DNA of 64,000 nt from Saccharibacillus endophyticus. Its GTDB lineage: Bacteria; Bacillota; Bacilli; Paenibacillales; Paenibacillaceae. This document shows, piece by piece, positions 43,757 through 52,065 of the stretch. How positions within the stretch are numbered: the first letter of the stretch is position 1; every line of letters starts with the position of its first letter. The position numbers and the translations under genes were made by a program. Under the pieces are notes generated by a model that was not told the origin of the DNA, made no database searches, and saw nothing but the letters and a program-made list of their open reading frames with translations. Where the stretch lies: positions 1 to 64,000 of the forward strand of contig NZ_JAAZWE010000004.1 of the NCBI RefSeq assembly GCF_013185185.1, written 5' to 3'.

Positions 43757-44503
43757 TCACCCTCGAATCATCATGCCCATCTCCCGCGCCCGCTCCATCA
43801 ACAATGGCGCATAACTCTCCAGCTTCTCCACCGGAAGCCGGGCGAGCGGTCCCGACACCGACAAAGCCGCTGCCAGATTGCCTTTCAAATCAAAGATCGG
43901 AGCCGCGACCGACGTCGCCCCCTGCTCCCGCTCTTCCACGCTCATCGCATAGCCTCGCGCCCGAATCACGCGCAGCTGGTCGCGGAACGCCGTGCGGCTG
44001 ACCGAATCCGGCCAGATCGGATCGCTTAAGATATGCTCCTGCTCCCGCTCGCCGGAAAAAGCAACAAGCGCCTTGCTCGAAGCGCCCACATACAGCGGCA
44101 GCCGCGCCCCGACCGGAGCCACGCGGCGAATCGCCTGATTGCTCTGCACGGCCTGAATCCGCAAGCGTTCCCGACCGTCCAATACATACAGACTGACCGT
44201 CTCGTCCAGCTCGTCTCGCAGCTTTTCCATGGACGGCAGCAGCAGCAGCGCCGGATCGTCCGTATTCGACAAATGCGCGGACAGCTCCCAAATTTTGATG
44301 CCTAACCGATATTTCTCGGTGGATGCGTCACGGCTGACGAACCCCTTTTCTTCAAGCGTGGTCATCAGTCGATGCACCGTGCTTTTATGCAGCTCCACTT
44401 CACCCGCAATCTCCGTCAGACTCAGACTTTCTTTACGGGTAAAACATAACAATATATCGAGCGCACGATCAACGGCGCGAACTTTCAGTTTGCCGTCTTC
44501 CAT
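43757..44503 (-). CDS. IclR-family transcriptional regulator
   Basis: 248 residues from the ATG at 44503 (AGAAGG 9 nt upstream); the open frame to 44563 is less supported. N-terminal winged helix (VDRALDILLCFTRKESLSLT, LHKSTVHRLMTTLEEKGFV) and an effector domain with RRVAPVGARLPLYVGASSKALVAF and GYAMSVEEREQGATSVAAPI. No catabolic operon is adjacent. A palindrome at 44667-44683 upstream suggests autoregulation, and the same palindrome occurs at acnA. Confidence 0.92.
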   Translation of the reverse strand: MEDGKLKVRAVDRALDILLCFTRKESLSLTEIAGEVELHKSTVHRLMTTLEEKGFVSRDASTEKYRLGIKIWELSAHLSNTDDPALLLLPSMEKLRDELDETVSLYVLDGRERLRIQAVQSNQAIRRVAPVGARLPLYVGASSKALVAFSGEREQEHILSDPIWPDSVSRTAFRDQLRVIRARGYAMSVEEREQGATSVAAPIFDLKGNLAAALSVSGPLARLPVEKLESYAPLLMERAREMGMMIRG

Positions 44504-44666
44504 ACAGGTATACCTTCTCTCCGGATTCTCATCGAAATTTTGAGTTTCACCGATTGCCTTCACGTTTGATATAAAAGATATGGCGCAGCCTATGAATTAC
44601 GACTCCACCTTGCTTAGTATGTCTACACAACGGCTTTTCTTTTCCTTACTAATATAGCATATTTAC

Positions 44667-44683
44667 GTTTCATTATATGAAAC
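44667..44683. promoter_or_regulatory. Putative operator GTTTCA-N5-TGAAAC upstream of the IclR gene
   Basis: Perfect 6-5-6 palindrome (centre TTATA) 164 nt upstream of the IclR start, with an extra half-site TGAAAC at 44697-44702. IclR-family repressors commonly bind such palindromes near their own gene. Confidence 0.5.
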
Positions 44684-44762
44684 AAAAATATTTTTTATGA
44701 AACTCTAGTACTTGAAAGATTCTTACCAATAAAAAAACATGGCGCGAAAGTCTACGGTGACT

Positions 44763-44908
44763 GGAAGCGAGAAGACGGAGAGAGAAATTCAGTGTAGGAG
44801 CGCCAGCGATCGCCTTTGAAATCGGGAAAATTCAAATAAAAATTTAATCCTTTTTCCCGATTTCAACACGCGACCGGAACGAATTTCTCTCGCAGTCTTC
44901 TCGCTTCC
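44763..44908 (-). repeat. Palindromic structured repeat, copy 3
   Basis: Terminal GGAAGCGAGAAGAC and GTCTTCTCGCTTCC, outer stem GAGAGAAATTC/GAATTTCTCTC, and inner stem TTGAAATCGGGAAAA with TTTTCCCGATTTCAA around an A/T-rich loop. The reverse complement matches copy 2 almost base for base apart from that copy's inserted module. It lies in the 624-nt gap 44504-45127; the rest of the gap holds only the IclR operator region and the hydrolase promoter region. Confidence 0.85.
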
Positions 44909-45127
44909 CCCAGCGAAGTAACTTTCCCGCCATACACGAAAACCAACCTTCATCCGATAAAAGGATTAGGTTTGACTTAAGCCGCATCGGAGCATACCAT
45001 AAAAACAAAGCATATCCCTTTTTTCAACAAGATTCGAGTTATCCGATCTCTTGCAGCACATGCTCTACTCGCGCTATCCGCGGACGTTTCACATTCAGAC
45101 CCAAATTCCAGACAAGGAGAGACCGCG

Positions 45128-46180
45128 ATGAATCCCGCTTCCGGAACCGTTGCTCCGTCGCCGCAGCACAATGCTTCGCAAACGGAGGAACACGTCAAGG
45201 AGATTTCGCCGGGCCGTCGTCGGTTGCGTAACATAGCAGTGGCTTTGTTCTTATCGATTCTTTTCTTTCTGATTTTCTGTTTTGTCGCGCTGCATGCTTA
45301 TATTGCTTGGGTATTATCCAACCCCACCGTGGCTCCGCTCTATTCCAACCCGAAGCAGGCCGTCGGTATGGAATACCAGGATGTCACCTTCCCCGCAGTC
45401 GACGGAAGTCGCATCATGCAAGGCTGGTATATTCCGGCTGACGATGCGGATTCGAAGAAAACGATCGTGCTCAGCCACGGCTATGGAGCCAATCGCGAAG
45501 AGACCTGGATTCCGATGTACGACATCGCGCATTATGCGCACCGACTCAACTTCAACGTGATCATGTTCGACTACGGCTTTGCTTCGCAAGGAAGCAAGGA
45601 AGTGGCGACCGGCGGCAAAAAAGAAACGCAGCAGCTGCTGGGAGCCGTTCAATACGCCAAGCAAAAAGGCGCCGAGCAAGTCGTCGTATGGGGCTTTTCG
45701 ATGGGGGGCGGCACTGCGCTTCAAGCGGCATTGATCAGCGACGATATCGATGCCATGATCCTGGACAGTGCTTTCCTGCTCCAACCGGATACGCTGTACC
45801 ACAATATTCGTCAAAACATCGCGCTGCCGCGCCATCCGTCGCTTGAAATTTTGCAGATGATCTTCCCGGTGCTGAACGGAACGAGTCTCAACCAGATTCC
45901 GTACAAAGAAGTCGAGCAAAAGGATTATCCGATCCCGATCTTCTTTATCCACGGCACCGAAGACTCGAAAGCTCCGTACGAGATTGCCGAACAGCTTGCC
46001 GCGAACCAGACGAACCCGAACTCCAGATCCTGGATCGTGCAAGATTCGCATCACGAGCTGATCTTCCGCGAGCATCCGCGAGAGTATCTGCGCCGCGTTT
46101 CCAATTTCCTCGGGGATATCCGCCTGGCGGCCCAAGAGGAGATCGAGAACGGCGAAGTCGGAGAAGTCGGCAGCCCGTAA
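45128..46180 (+). CDS. Membrane-anchored alpha/beta hydrolase
   Basis: 350 residues; AAGGAGA 7 nt before the ATG. One membrane segment at about 35-60 (IAVALFLSILFFLIFCFVAL). An alpha/beta hydrolase domain follows: TIVLSHGYGANREETW (oxyanion region), nucleophile elbow WGFSMGGGTA, later IHGTEDSKAPYE and DSHHELIF with the catalytic Asp and His. Similar to YqkD/YfhR-like proteins with the catalytic domain outside the membrane. Substrate unknown. The last 15 residues are Glu/Gly-rich. Confidence 0.88.
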   Translation: MNPASGTVAPSPQHNASQTEEHVKEISPGRRRLRNIAVALFLSILFFLIFCFVALHAYIAWVLSNPTVAPLYSNPKQAVGMEYQDVTFPAVDGSRIMQGWYIPADDADSKKTIVLSHGYGANREETWIPMYDIAHYAHRLNFNVIMFDYGFASQGSKEVATGGKKETQQLLGAVQYAKQKGAEQVVVWGFSMGGGTALQAALISDDIDAMILDSAFLLQPDTLYHNIRQNIALPRHPSLEILQMIFPVLNGTSLNQIPYKEVEQKDYPIPIFFIHGTEDSKAPYEIAEQLAANQTNPNSRSWIVQDSHHELIFREHPREYLRRVSNFLGDIRLAAQEEIENGEVGEVGSP

Positions 46181-46213
46181 TCAACATGCGTCTTCAAATT
46201 CCCTGTTCATGAA

Positions 46214-46265
46214 AAAAAGCCGTTTCCCCAGCCGATCGATCACAAGGCTTGCGGAGGCGGCTTTT
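46214..46265. terminator. Bidirectional terminator
   Basis: AAAAAGCCG ... CGGCTTTTT arms with an interrupted inner helix, between the convergent hydrolase and lipoyl-transfer genes. Confidence 0.75.
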
Positions 46266-46299
46266 TCCATGCGTCCGATCTATTTATCCGAGAATCCGA

Positions 46300-47232
46300 T
46301 CAATCCCGGTCATACCTTGCTTTAAGCTCCGCAGACAAGCGATCCAACTCGTCAAGCGGCAGCTCCGGCCCTGCGCTCAACACCGAAGCCCCCGCCTGGT
46401 CGATCATCCATTCCACTAACGATGCCATGTAAGCTTCAGCCGAAGGCACGCCCGCCAGCTCGTCCAGACTACCCATGGAGCCTTCGCGGACATCCGGGTA
46501 AGCTTGTCCGGGACTCAAAATTCCGGAAGCTTCGTCATAAAATTCACGGGCCAATCGGCGCCGCTCTTCGCCGCCGCCTTCCGCAATCACGAAAGCCGTC
46601 AAAATATAAGCCTTCGTCTGCCGCCGCTGCGCGATTCCGCAAAATTTGCGTCCGTTGACGCTGACATCGTAATCGCCCGGACAAAAAGCTCCCGCGATCT
46701 CCCCCGCCTTCGCCTCGCTTGTCCATGGCGATGCGGCTCCCGCAATCAGCGACACCATCCGTTCGAAGTCTCCATGCAGTTCAAGCTTACGATCGGGGTT
46801 CGGCAAAATGATCGACACATTCACCACGCCTTCGTCCAGCGGAACCGCCGCACCGCCGGATACCCGTACAGCGACCGAACAGCCTTCACGCCGGAGCTTG
46901 TCCATTGCCTGCGGGGCTCTCGGCAGCCGACGGTCCCGCATCCCGATCGTCAACGCGTACGGGTGCCTCCAGATATGCATGATCGGCGCTTCGCCTTCGC
47001 CTACGCGGCGGCACATCATCTCTTCCCAAGCCAGCGGGAACATGACGTCTTCCGGCATGCTTTCCAGCGGCGGCGTCCAGATTCGAATGCCGGCAGGCCA
47101 TGCTGATCCCCGTCCGTTTTCGCTCTGCGCCTCCTTGTCGATCGTCTCGAATGATTCAGCCGTATCTGACGCATGTCCACCTTTTTTTCCGTCCATGTCC
47201 CCTGTACCCTCGATCAATCGATCCTTTTCCAT
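46300..47232 (-). CDS. Lipoate-protein ligase/octanoyltransferase family protein (LipL-like)
   Basis: 310 residues from the ATG at 47232 (AAGGGGG 8 nt upstream). Biotin/lipoate ligase fold: RHPYALTIGMRDRRLP, VRVSGGAAVPLDEGVVNVS, GAFCPGDYDVSVNGRKFCGIAQRRQ. The Cys in FCPGDYD fits the catalytic cysteine of LipL/LipM amidotransferases, which move octanoyl groups onto or from GcvH. This favours LipL over an ATP-using LplA. The N-terminal 45 residues are extra, polar and probably disordered. Confidence 0.75.
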   Translation of the reverse strand: MEKDRLIEGTGDMDGKKGGHASDTAESFETIDKEAQSENGRGSAWPAGIRIWTPPLESMPEDVMFPLAWEEMMCRRVGEGEAPIMHIWRHPYALTIGMRDRRLPRAPQAMDKLRREGCSVAVRVSGGAAVPLDEGVVNVSIILPNPDRKLELHGDFERMVSLIAGAASPWTSEAKAGEIAGAFCPGDYDVSVNGRKFCGIAQRRQTKAYILTAFVIAEGGGEERRRLAREFYDEASGILSPGQAYPDVREGSMGSLDELAGVPSAEAYMASLVEWMIDQAGASVLSAGPELPLDELDRLSAELKARYDRD

Positions 47233-47270
47233 GCCGCCAGCCCCCTTATCCGATTTTTCGATTCCCGTCC

Positions 47271-47434
47271 TAGGGCGTGTACGCAAACTTAACGACGTGC
47301 ATCTTTAGCCGCCTTTTCGCCCTCTGCTTCGTCAGTGTTCCTTGACGTGCCCCAGCACGCCTTCGGAACCCTTCCTTGCAAAGAACGAAAATTCGCCTAA
47401 ATCTGCCTCCTTCGAAGTTTGCGTACACGTCCTA
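47271..47434. mobile_element. MITE-like element with TA ends
   Basis: Imperfect terminal inverted repeats GGGCGTGTACGCAAACTT (47273-47290) and, at the right end, the complement of GGACGTGTACGCAAACTT (47415-47432), flanked on both sides by TA. About 160 bp with no ORF; the interior has a GTTCC...GGAAC hairpin near 47337-47368. TA duplication and this size fit a miniature element of the IS630/Tc1-mariner type. It lies in the 330-nt gap upstream of the LipL-like gene. Confidence 0.65.
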
Positions 47435-47507
47435 AATAACGCGCAAACTTCCTTCTTTTTTTATTTTCGCACACTTCAGGCACTCCCGTCGCTATCGATT
47501 CAAATAA

Positions 47508-47540
47508 AAAAGCAAGCCGCAAAATTCCCGGCCTGCTTTT
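47508..47540 (-). terminator. Terminator of the lipoprotein gene
   Basis: Minus strand AAAAGCAGGCCG pairs with CGGCTTGCTTTT (one U-G pair) and is followed by TTATTTG. Confidence 0.75.
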
Positions 47541-47562
47541 GACATATTCCTTGCAAGATGTT

Positions 47563-48090
47563 TTATTCAACGGTCCGAAGACTTTTCGCCATATCGATCA
47601 GCAGCGGCAGGGCTTTGGCCTTGTCGAGGTAGGTGAACGATACGACATACGTCTCTCCGTCCTGCTCGACTTGGAAAAAGTCCGCGATGCGCCCGTCATT
47701 GATCGATCCCCGATATTCCTTATAAGCCATCAGCTCTTCCGTACGATCCCGCATCAACGAAGCATCGATCATCGAATTTTTCGTAACGGTCATGAAGATC
47801 TGTTGACTTTCAAAGCCCCACGCTGTATCGTTGCTCATTTTGAACGCTGTCGCGCCTTCCGGTATGTACGCGCCGACAAGGAGTTCCGGATGACGTTCGA
47901 ACGTTCCCGCTACCTGCTGTCCGTCCCAAGTCAACTCTACCTTTTCATCGGGATCATAAGCCTTGAGGTCGAACAGTTGCTCCGTGCCTTCCAGCGGCTC
48001 CGATTCCTGATGTCCCACCCAAGCGGGTTTGCCGCACGCAGTCAGCACCAGCAACATGAGCAAAGCCAGACCTATCGCTGTTTTTTTCAT
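47563..48090 (-). CDS. Hypothetical lipoprotein
   Basis: 175 residues from the ATG at 48090, with AAAGGAG 8 nt upstream; the GTG three codons earlier is too close to it. Lipoprotein signal peptide MKKTAIGLALLMLLVLTAC with Cys19. The mature domain (LFDLKAYDPDEKVELTWDGQ ... YVVSFTYLDKAKALPLLIDM) is soluble and would sit on the outer membrane face. I recognise no family. Confidence 0.75.
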   Translation of the reverse strand: MKKTAIGLALLMLLVLTACGKPAWVGHQESEPLEGTEQLFDLKAYDPDEKVELTWDGQQVAGTFERHPELLVGAYIPEGATAFKMSNDTAWGFESQQIFMTVTKNSMIDASLMRDRTEELMAYKEYRGSINDGRIADFFQVEQDGETYVVSFTYLDKAKALPLLIDMAKSLRTVE

Positions 48091-48123
48091 CTTGATCACT
48101 CCTTTTATTTACCCGTGAAAAAA

Positions 48124-48212
48124 GAACCTGCCGAGCCGATGCGCGTTTTTTCGATCATCGTCTTTTTCCAAAGACAATAACGCGAAACCGCGCCCGGCAA
48201 CGGACAGGTTCA
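48124..48212 (-). terminator. Long terminator hairpin of folE
   Basis: Minus strand AACCTG-TCCG-GCCG-CGCG pairs stepwise with CGCG-CGGC-CGG-CAGGTT, capped by an inner hairpin (GTCTTT/AAAGAC), then CTTTTTTC. Unusually long for a simple terminator. Confidence 0.7.
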
Positions 48213-48232
48213 TCTTGCTTCACCAATCAACT

Positions 48233-48826
48233 TCAGTTCTTAATCAGTCCGAGACACTCGGCGCGCTGCGCGGCATCGTTGCGAAGAACGCCGCGAACAG
48301 CCGTCGTCACCGTCTTGCTGCCCGGTTTCTTGACGCCGCGGGCGCACATGCACAGGTGCTCGCCTTCCACGACCACCATAACGCCTTTCGGCTGAAGAAC
48401 TTCGACCAAAATATCGGCGATCTGCGTGGTAATCCGTTCCTGCACTTGCAGGCGACGCGTAACGGCCTCAGCCAGACGGGCAAATTTGCTCAAGCCCGCG
48501 ATGCGGCCGTTCGGGATATAGCCCACATGAATTTTGCCGAAAAACGGCGCCATATGATGCTCGCACTGGCTATAGTAGACAATATCCTTGACGATAACCA
48601 ATTCTTCATGATGCTCGTCGAACGTCACGCCCAGCGCTTCGCGCGGGTCCACGTCGTATCCGGCAAAAATCTCCTCGTACATCCGCGTTACGCGCGCCGG
48701 AGTATCCAAAAGCCCTTCCCGCTGCGGATCTTCGCCGATCAGCTCCAGGATTTGGGCGACATGATACTCGATCTGTTCACGGTTGTCGCCAACCTTCTTG
48801 TTTGTATAATCGTTAACGCCGGCCAT
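48233..48826 (-). CDS. folE: GTP cyclohydrolase I
   Basis: 197 residues; AAGGAGG precedes the ATG. Zinc ligands are in [11 protein letters not shown] and MCARG, and the substrate loop is ESIT-like [14 protein letters not shown]. It converts GTP to 7,8-dihydroneopterin triphosphate, the first step of folate (and, through QueD, queuosine) synthesis. Transcribed alone, with a long terminator. The queG-type gene at 49312 is nearby on the same strand. Confidence 0.97.
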   Translation of the reverse strand: MAGVNDYTNKKVGDNREQIEYHVAQILELIGEDPQREGLLDTPARVTRMYEEIFAGYDVDPREALGVTFDEHHEELVIVKDIVYYSQCEHHMAPFFGKIHVGYIPNGRIAGLSKFARLAEAVTRRLQVQERITTQIADILVEVLQPKGVMVVVEGEHLCMCARGVKKPGSKTVTTAVRGVLRNDAAQRAECLGLIKN

Positions 48827-48922
48827 GCCTCGCTCCTCCTTACCTGATGCACGGACCGGACCCGCAAAAAAAGCCCGGTCGATGCAAGGCCCGGAACATC
48901 CATATCGTCCCGGACTGCGCTC

Positions 48923-49207
48923 TTATTTTCTCCGCTTGTTGTTTGGAGGAAACGCGTTGCCTTTCGGCGCTTTGCCGCCAGGCATTCCGCCCGGCATATT
49001 GCCACCGTTTTTCTTCATCATCTGCTGCGCCTGCTGCATTTGCTTGCCATTCAGATTGTAACCCATCTGTTTAGCCATTTTTTGCAGCATTTGCGGATCG
49101 TTCTGCATGGTCGTCAACTGACGGCGCAGATAATACACACCGATAAAGAATCCGCCGACCAAACCGACGATCAGTGTGACGATCGGTATCACGTAATTCC
49201 ACCACAT
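48923..49207 (-). CDS. yneF: YneF/UPF0154-family membrane protein
   Basis: 94 residues from the ATG at 49207 (GGGGTGA 8-9 nt upstream); the open frame further upstream overlaps the queG-type gene. One N-terminal membrane helix (YVIPIVTLIVGLVGGFFIGVYY), then QNDPQMLQKMAKQMG and a Met/Gln/Gly-rich tail. This layout is that of YneF. Function unknown. It sits 104 nt after the QueG-Ogt gene. Confidence 0.8.
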   Translation of the reverse strand: MWWNYVIPIVTLIVGLVGGFFIGVYYLRRQLTTMQNDPQMLQKMAKQMGYNLNGKQMQQAQQMMKKNGGNMPGGMPGGKAPKGNAFPPNNKRRK

Positions 49208-49311
49208 CGTTGATGTCACCCCACGTTTTTGGCTATATAAGTGCGCAAGGACGCACGAGTTAAGTGTAGCACGAGGCGGCAGTTGCCGCAATTTATAATT
49301 CCGGCTTGTAA

Positions 49312-51288
49312 CTAGGATTCGGAGCGGCCTTTCCCGCTGTCGGCGTGCAGCCCGCGGTGCTCGATAGCGAGCAATTTCTTTTTCGCGTCCAGTCCTCCGG
49401 CATAACCGACCAGCTTGCCGTTGGCGCCTACGACGCGGTGACAAGGCAGAACAAGCGGAAGGGGATTGCGGTTATTCGCACCGCCTACGGCTCGTACGGC
49501 AGTCGGACGCCCAACCGCTTCCGCTATCCGTTTATACGAAACAGTCTCTCCGTATCCGATCTGCTCTAGCGCGCGCCAGACCTCTATCTGGAACGGAGTT
49601 CCCTGCAGGTCAAGCTCCAGATCGAACGTCTGGCGACGCCCCGTCAAATACTCGAACAGCTGCTTTTTATACGGCTTGATCGCATCCGGCTTGCGAACAA
49701 GCTCGATCACGCCGAACCACCGCTTAGCCCAAAGTTCCAACGATGCAGCATGGGATTCGAACGTACCGAAGTCGATGCGGCATAACCCTTTTCGGCTGGT
49801 TGTCAGCACCAATGGGCCGATCGGAGACTGCATTTCGTCGTAGAAAAGCGTCTCGGTCGAGGAGCGTGGGACAGAAACCGCGGCAGGCTCGACGGGAATA
49901 ACCGAAACATCCGTACGGTTCGCAAAATCACCTTCTGCTTCATGCCCGCTTCGAGATTCGCTGCTCTCGCTCGGCTTCACGGTTTCAACTACCGAAGCCG
50001 CTGAGCCAGATGCTTGAGATGCCGCAGCGTCTTGCGCTTCGCTGCCCAACCGCGCATCCGGCTCGCCTGCCTGTCCGCGTCTCGAAGGGTCGCCTTTTGC
50101 CGGACGCGGCTTGCGACCTTCCCGCGCTTCGCTCAGCGCAAGGCCGATCCGCTCCAGCACTTCCTCATCCTGCTCCAGCGGCTGCGCGGCCAAAAGTGCC
50201 TCCTCGGCCGCCGATCCGCCGATTCGCCCGATCGACCATGCGGCCGTGCCGCGCATGACCGGACGCGGATCGCTGACCAGTACCTCGGCCAGCTTCGGCA
50301 GCGCCGTCTCGTCCTTGAAGTTCCCCAGCGCGATCACCGCGTTGCGCTGGATCGGTCCCCGTCCGCGCCAAGCCGCCGCCGTATCCCCGAACTGCTCTTT
50401 GAACTGCCGATTGCTCAGATCGAGTATCGGCAGCAGCAGAGGCTTCGCCTTTTCCGGGTCCGGCTGAAGCTGGGCATGATGCGGCCAGTGCTTGCCTTTA
50501 TTTTTCGGGCATACGATCTGGCAGGTATCGCAGCCGTACAGCCGATTGCCGATCTTCATCATGAATTCCTCGCTGAGCAGTCCCTTCGTTTGCGTCAGGA
50601 ACGATACGCAGCGCTGAGCATTCAACTCTCCCGGACCGACCAACGCTCCCGTCGGACAAGCGTCGATGCAGCGCGTGCAGTCTCCGCAATCGTCCTGAAC
50701 TTCCTCGTCGGCGGAGAACGGAATATTCGTAATCAGCTCGCCCAGATAAATCCATGATCCGTATTTCGGAGAAATAATCATGCAGTTTTTCCCCTGAAAA
50801 CCGATTCCGGCCCGGTGCGCGACAGCCCGATCCGACAAAACGCCCGTATCGACCATGTTTACGACGCTTGCCCACGGAACCTTTTCTTTGATGAAAGCCA
50901 CCAACCGCTCCATCGCTTCCCGCAATACAAAGTGATAATCGCGCCCCCACGCCGAACGCGCCATCATGCCCCGCGTGCGCCCCGGTTCGGACTTCGGCGC
51001 GTTTTCCAGCTTCGACGGATACGCGACCGCAATCGCGATCAACGACTGCGGGTCCTCGTGACTCAGCGCCGGATAGGTTCTTTTGTCCAGATCCGGCTCC
51101 TCGAAGCCCGATTCGAATCCTTTCGCCCGATGCTGCTCCAATCTGACTCGTAACGACAAAAAAGGATCGGCCGAAGCGAATCCGATGTCGTCGATCCCGA
51201 ATGACGGCGCAGCCTCGATAATTTCACGCTTCAGCATTTCCCACGAGGCCGTTTGCACCCCGACGCCGCTCTTTTCCCGTTCGTTCAT
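49312..51288 (-). CDS. Fusion of epoxyqueuosine reductase (QueG) and O6-alkylguanine-DNA alkyltransferase (Ogt)
   Basis: 658 residues; AAAGGAGG 7 nt before the ATG. Residues 15-310 are QueG, a cobalamin-dependent tRNA epoxyqueuosine reductase. They carry two [4Fe-4S] sites (Cys201/204/207/211 and Cys253/256/260 plus Cys227) and Asp147 in the VDTGVLSDRA motif. Residues 312-390 are HEAT repeats usual for bacillar QueG, and 390-480 are a Ser/Ala/Glu-rich linker. Residues 481-645 are a DNA alkyltransferase with acceptor Cys616 in LPCHRVVGANGKLVGYAGG. The frame is continuous and no ribosome site lies before the Ogt part. Both catalytic sets are intact. Confidence 0.9.
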   Translation of the reverse strand: MNEREKSGVGVQTASWEMLKREIIEAAPSFGIDDIGFASADPFLSLRVRLEQHRAKGFESGFEEPDLDKRTYPALSHEDPQSLIAIAVAYPSKLENAPKSEPGRTRGMMARSAWGRDYHFVLREAMERLVAFIKEKVPWASVVNMVDTGVLSDRAVAHRAGIGFQGKNCMIISPKYGSWIYLGELITNIPFSADEEVQDDCGDCTRCIDACPTGALVGPGELNAQRCVSFLTQTKGLLSEEFMMKIGNRLYGCDTCQIVCPKNKGKHWPHHAQLQPDPEKAKPLLLPILDLSNRQFKEQFGDTAAAWRGRGPIQRNAVIALGNFKDETALPKLAEVLVSDPRPVMRGTAAWSIGRIGGSAAEEALLAAQPLEQDEEVLERIGLALSEAREGRKPRPAKGDPSRRGQAGEPDARLGSEAQDAAASQASGSAASVVETVKPSESSESRSGHEAEGDFANRTDVSVIPVEPAAVSVPRSSTETLFYDEMQSPIGPLVLTTSRKGLCRIDFGTFESHAASLELWAKRWFGVIELVRKPDAIKPYKKQLFEYLTGRRQTFDLELDLQGTPFQIEVWRALEQIGYGETVSYKRIAEAVGRPTAVRAVGGANNRNPLPLVLPCHRVVGANGKLVGYAGGLDAKKKLLAIEHRGLHADSGKGRSES

Positions 51289-51334
51289 CCCGATGCCTCC
51301 TTTCTTTCCTATCTCATCTATATCCGCAAAAAAA

Positions 51335-51372
51335 GGCGCTAGATCCGGATCGCAAGCTTGTTCCGGAAGCGC
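51335..51372 (-). terminator. Terminator at the end of the 40-codon ORF
   Basis: Minus strand GCGC-TT-CCGGA pairs with TCCGG-ATCTA-GCGC, then CTTTTTTT. It overlaps the last codons of the small ORF. Confidence 0.6.
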
Positions 51373-51461
51373 TTTTCGATTTCGTTCGTATCCGACTGTG
51401 AGACTTCTTCCATTTTACCGCGAATCCGCCTGAAAATCGAGTCGCCAAAAAATAAAAGCAT
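51339..51461 (-). CDS. Possible 40-residue protein
   Basis: ATG at 51461 with GGAGAG 7 nt upstream; product MLLFFGDSIFRRIRGKMEEV followed by a charged tail ending NKLAIRI. A terminator overlaps its end, which is why I list it. The rest of the 351-nt gap 51289-51639 has no other coding signal. No family recognised. Confidence 0.35.
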   Translation of the reverse strand: MLLFFGDSIFRRIRGKMEEVSQSDTNEIEKRFRNKLAIRI

Positions 51462-51639
51462 CCCCGTGCTCTCCAGCGTCCGTACCGACGATCTCGTCGT
51501 ACAGACGCCCGAGGGAACGGGCATGCCTATGCAAGTTCAAGCGGTTCCTTTCCGGGGACCCGCATATTTGTATACGTTTCGGCTGATCAGCCGCATCCGA
51601 ATGCTCCCCGCTGCCGGATGAATTTTTGTGCTTTGCCTG

Positions 51640-52065
51640 TTAGTGTACGGCCAAAATACTCAGCTTCTGGAACGCGTTCAGGATGCGGTTCGCTCCATAT
51701 CCCATCGCTTCGTACAAAGGCAGCGCCGGCGAATTGTGCTCGTCGCCCGATACGAAAATACTGTTGACTTTGCGCTGTTGGAAGCGTCCTTCGAGCTTGG
51801 CAACCAATGCTTTGCCGATTCCCTGCCGACGATAATCCGGATGCACGGCAATACGGTAGTAGCAACCCATATCGCGCTCGATCGTACCGATCATCACGCC
51901 GACGAGTTCATCTCCGTCTTCCGCTACCAGAATCAGTTCCGAATCCCAGGACAGCTGCCGGGAAAAAGGACCAATCGTCTTTTCATAACACTCTTCGGAT
52001 AAAGCGACCTGCAGAAGTTCCGTGACACGACTGGAATCACTCAATTGAAAAGAACGAACGTTCAT
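51640..52065 (-). CDS. GNAT-family N-acetyltransferase
   Basis: 141 residues; AAGGGG 8 nt before the ATG. The acetyl-CoA binding signature is strong (CYYRIAVHPDYRRQGIGKALVAKLE), followed by NSPALPLYEAMGY. The general sequence resembles the YkkB/RimI-like branch, but the acceptor is unknown. Upstream lies a 581-nt gap (52066-52646). Confidence 0.88.
   Translation of the reverse strand: MNVRSFQLSDSSRVTELLQVALSEECYEKTIGPFSRQLSWDSELILVAEDGDELVGVMIGTIERDMGCYYRIAVHPDYRRQGIGKALVAKLEGRFQQRKVNSIFVSGDEHNSPALPLYEAMGYGANRILNAFQKLSILAVH

Noticed and set aside
51358..51621. 87-residue plus-strand ORF
   Set aside because: No ribosome site, unlikely composition, and antisense to the small ORF with a terminator at 51335-51372.
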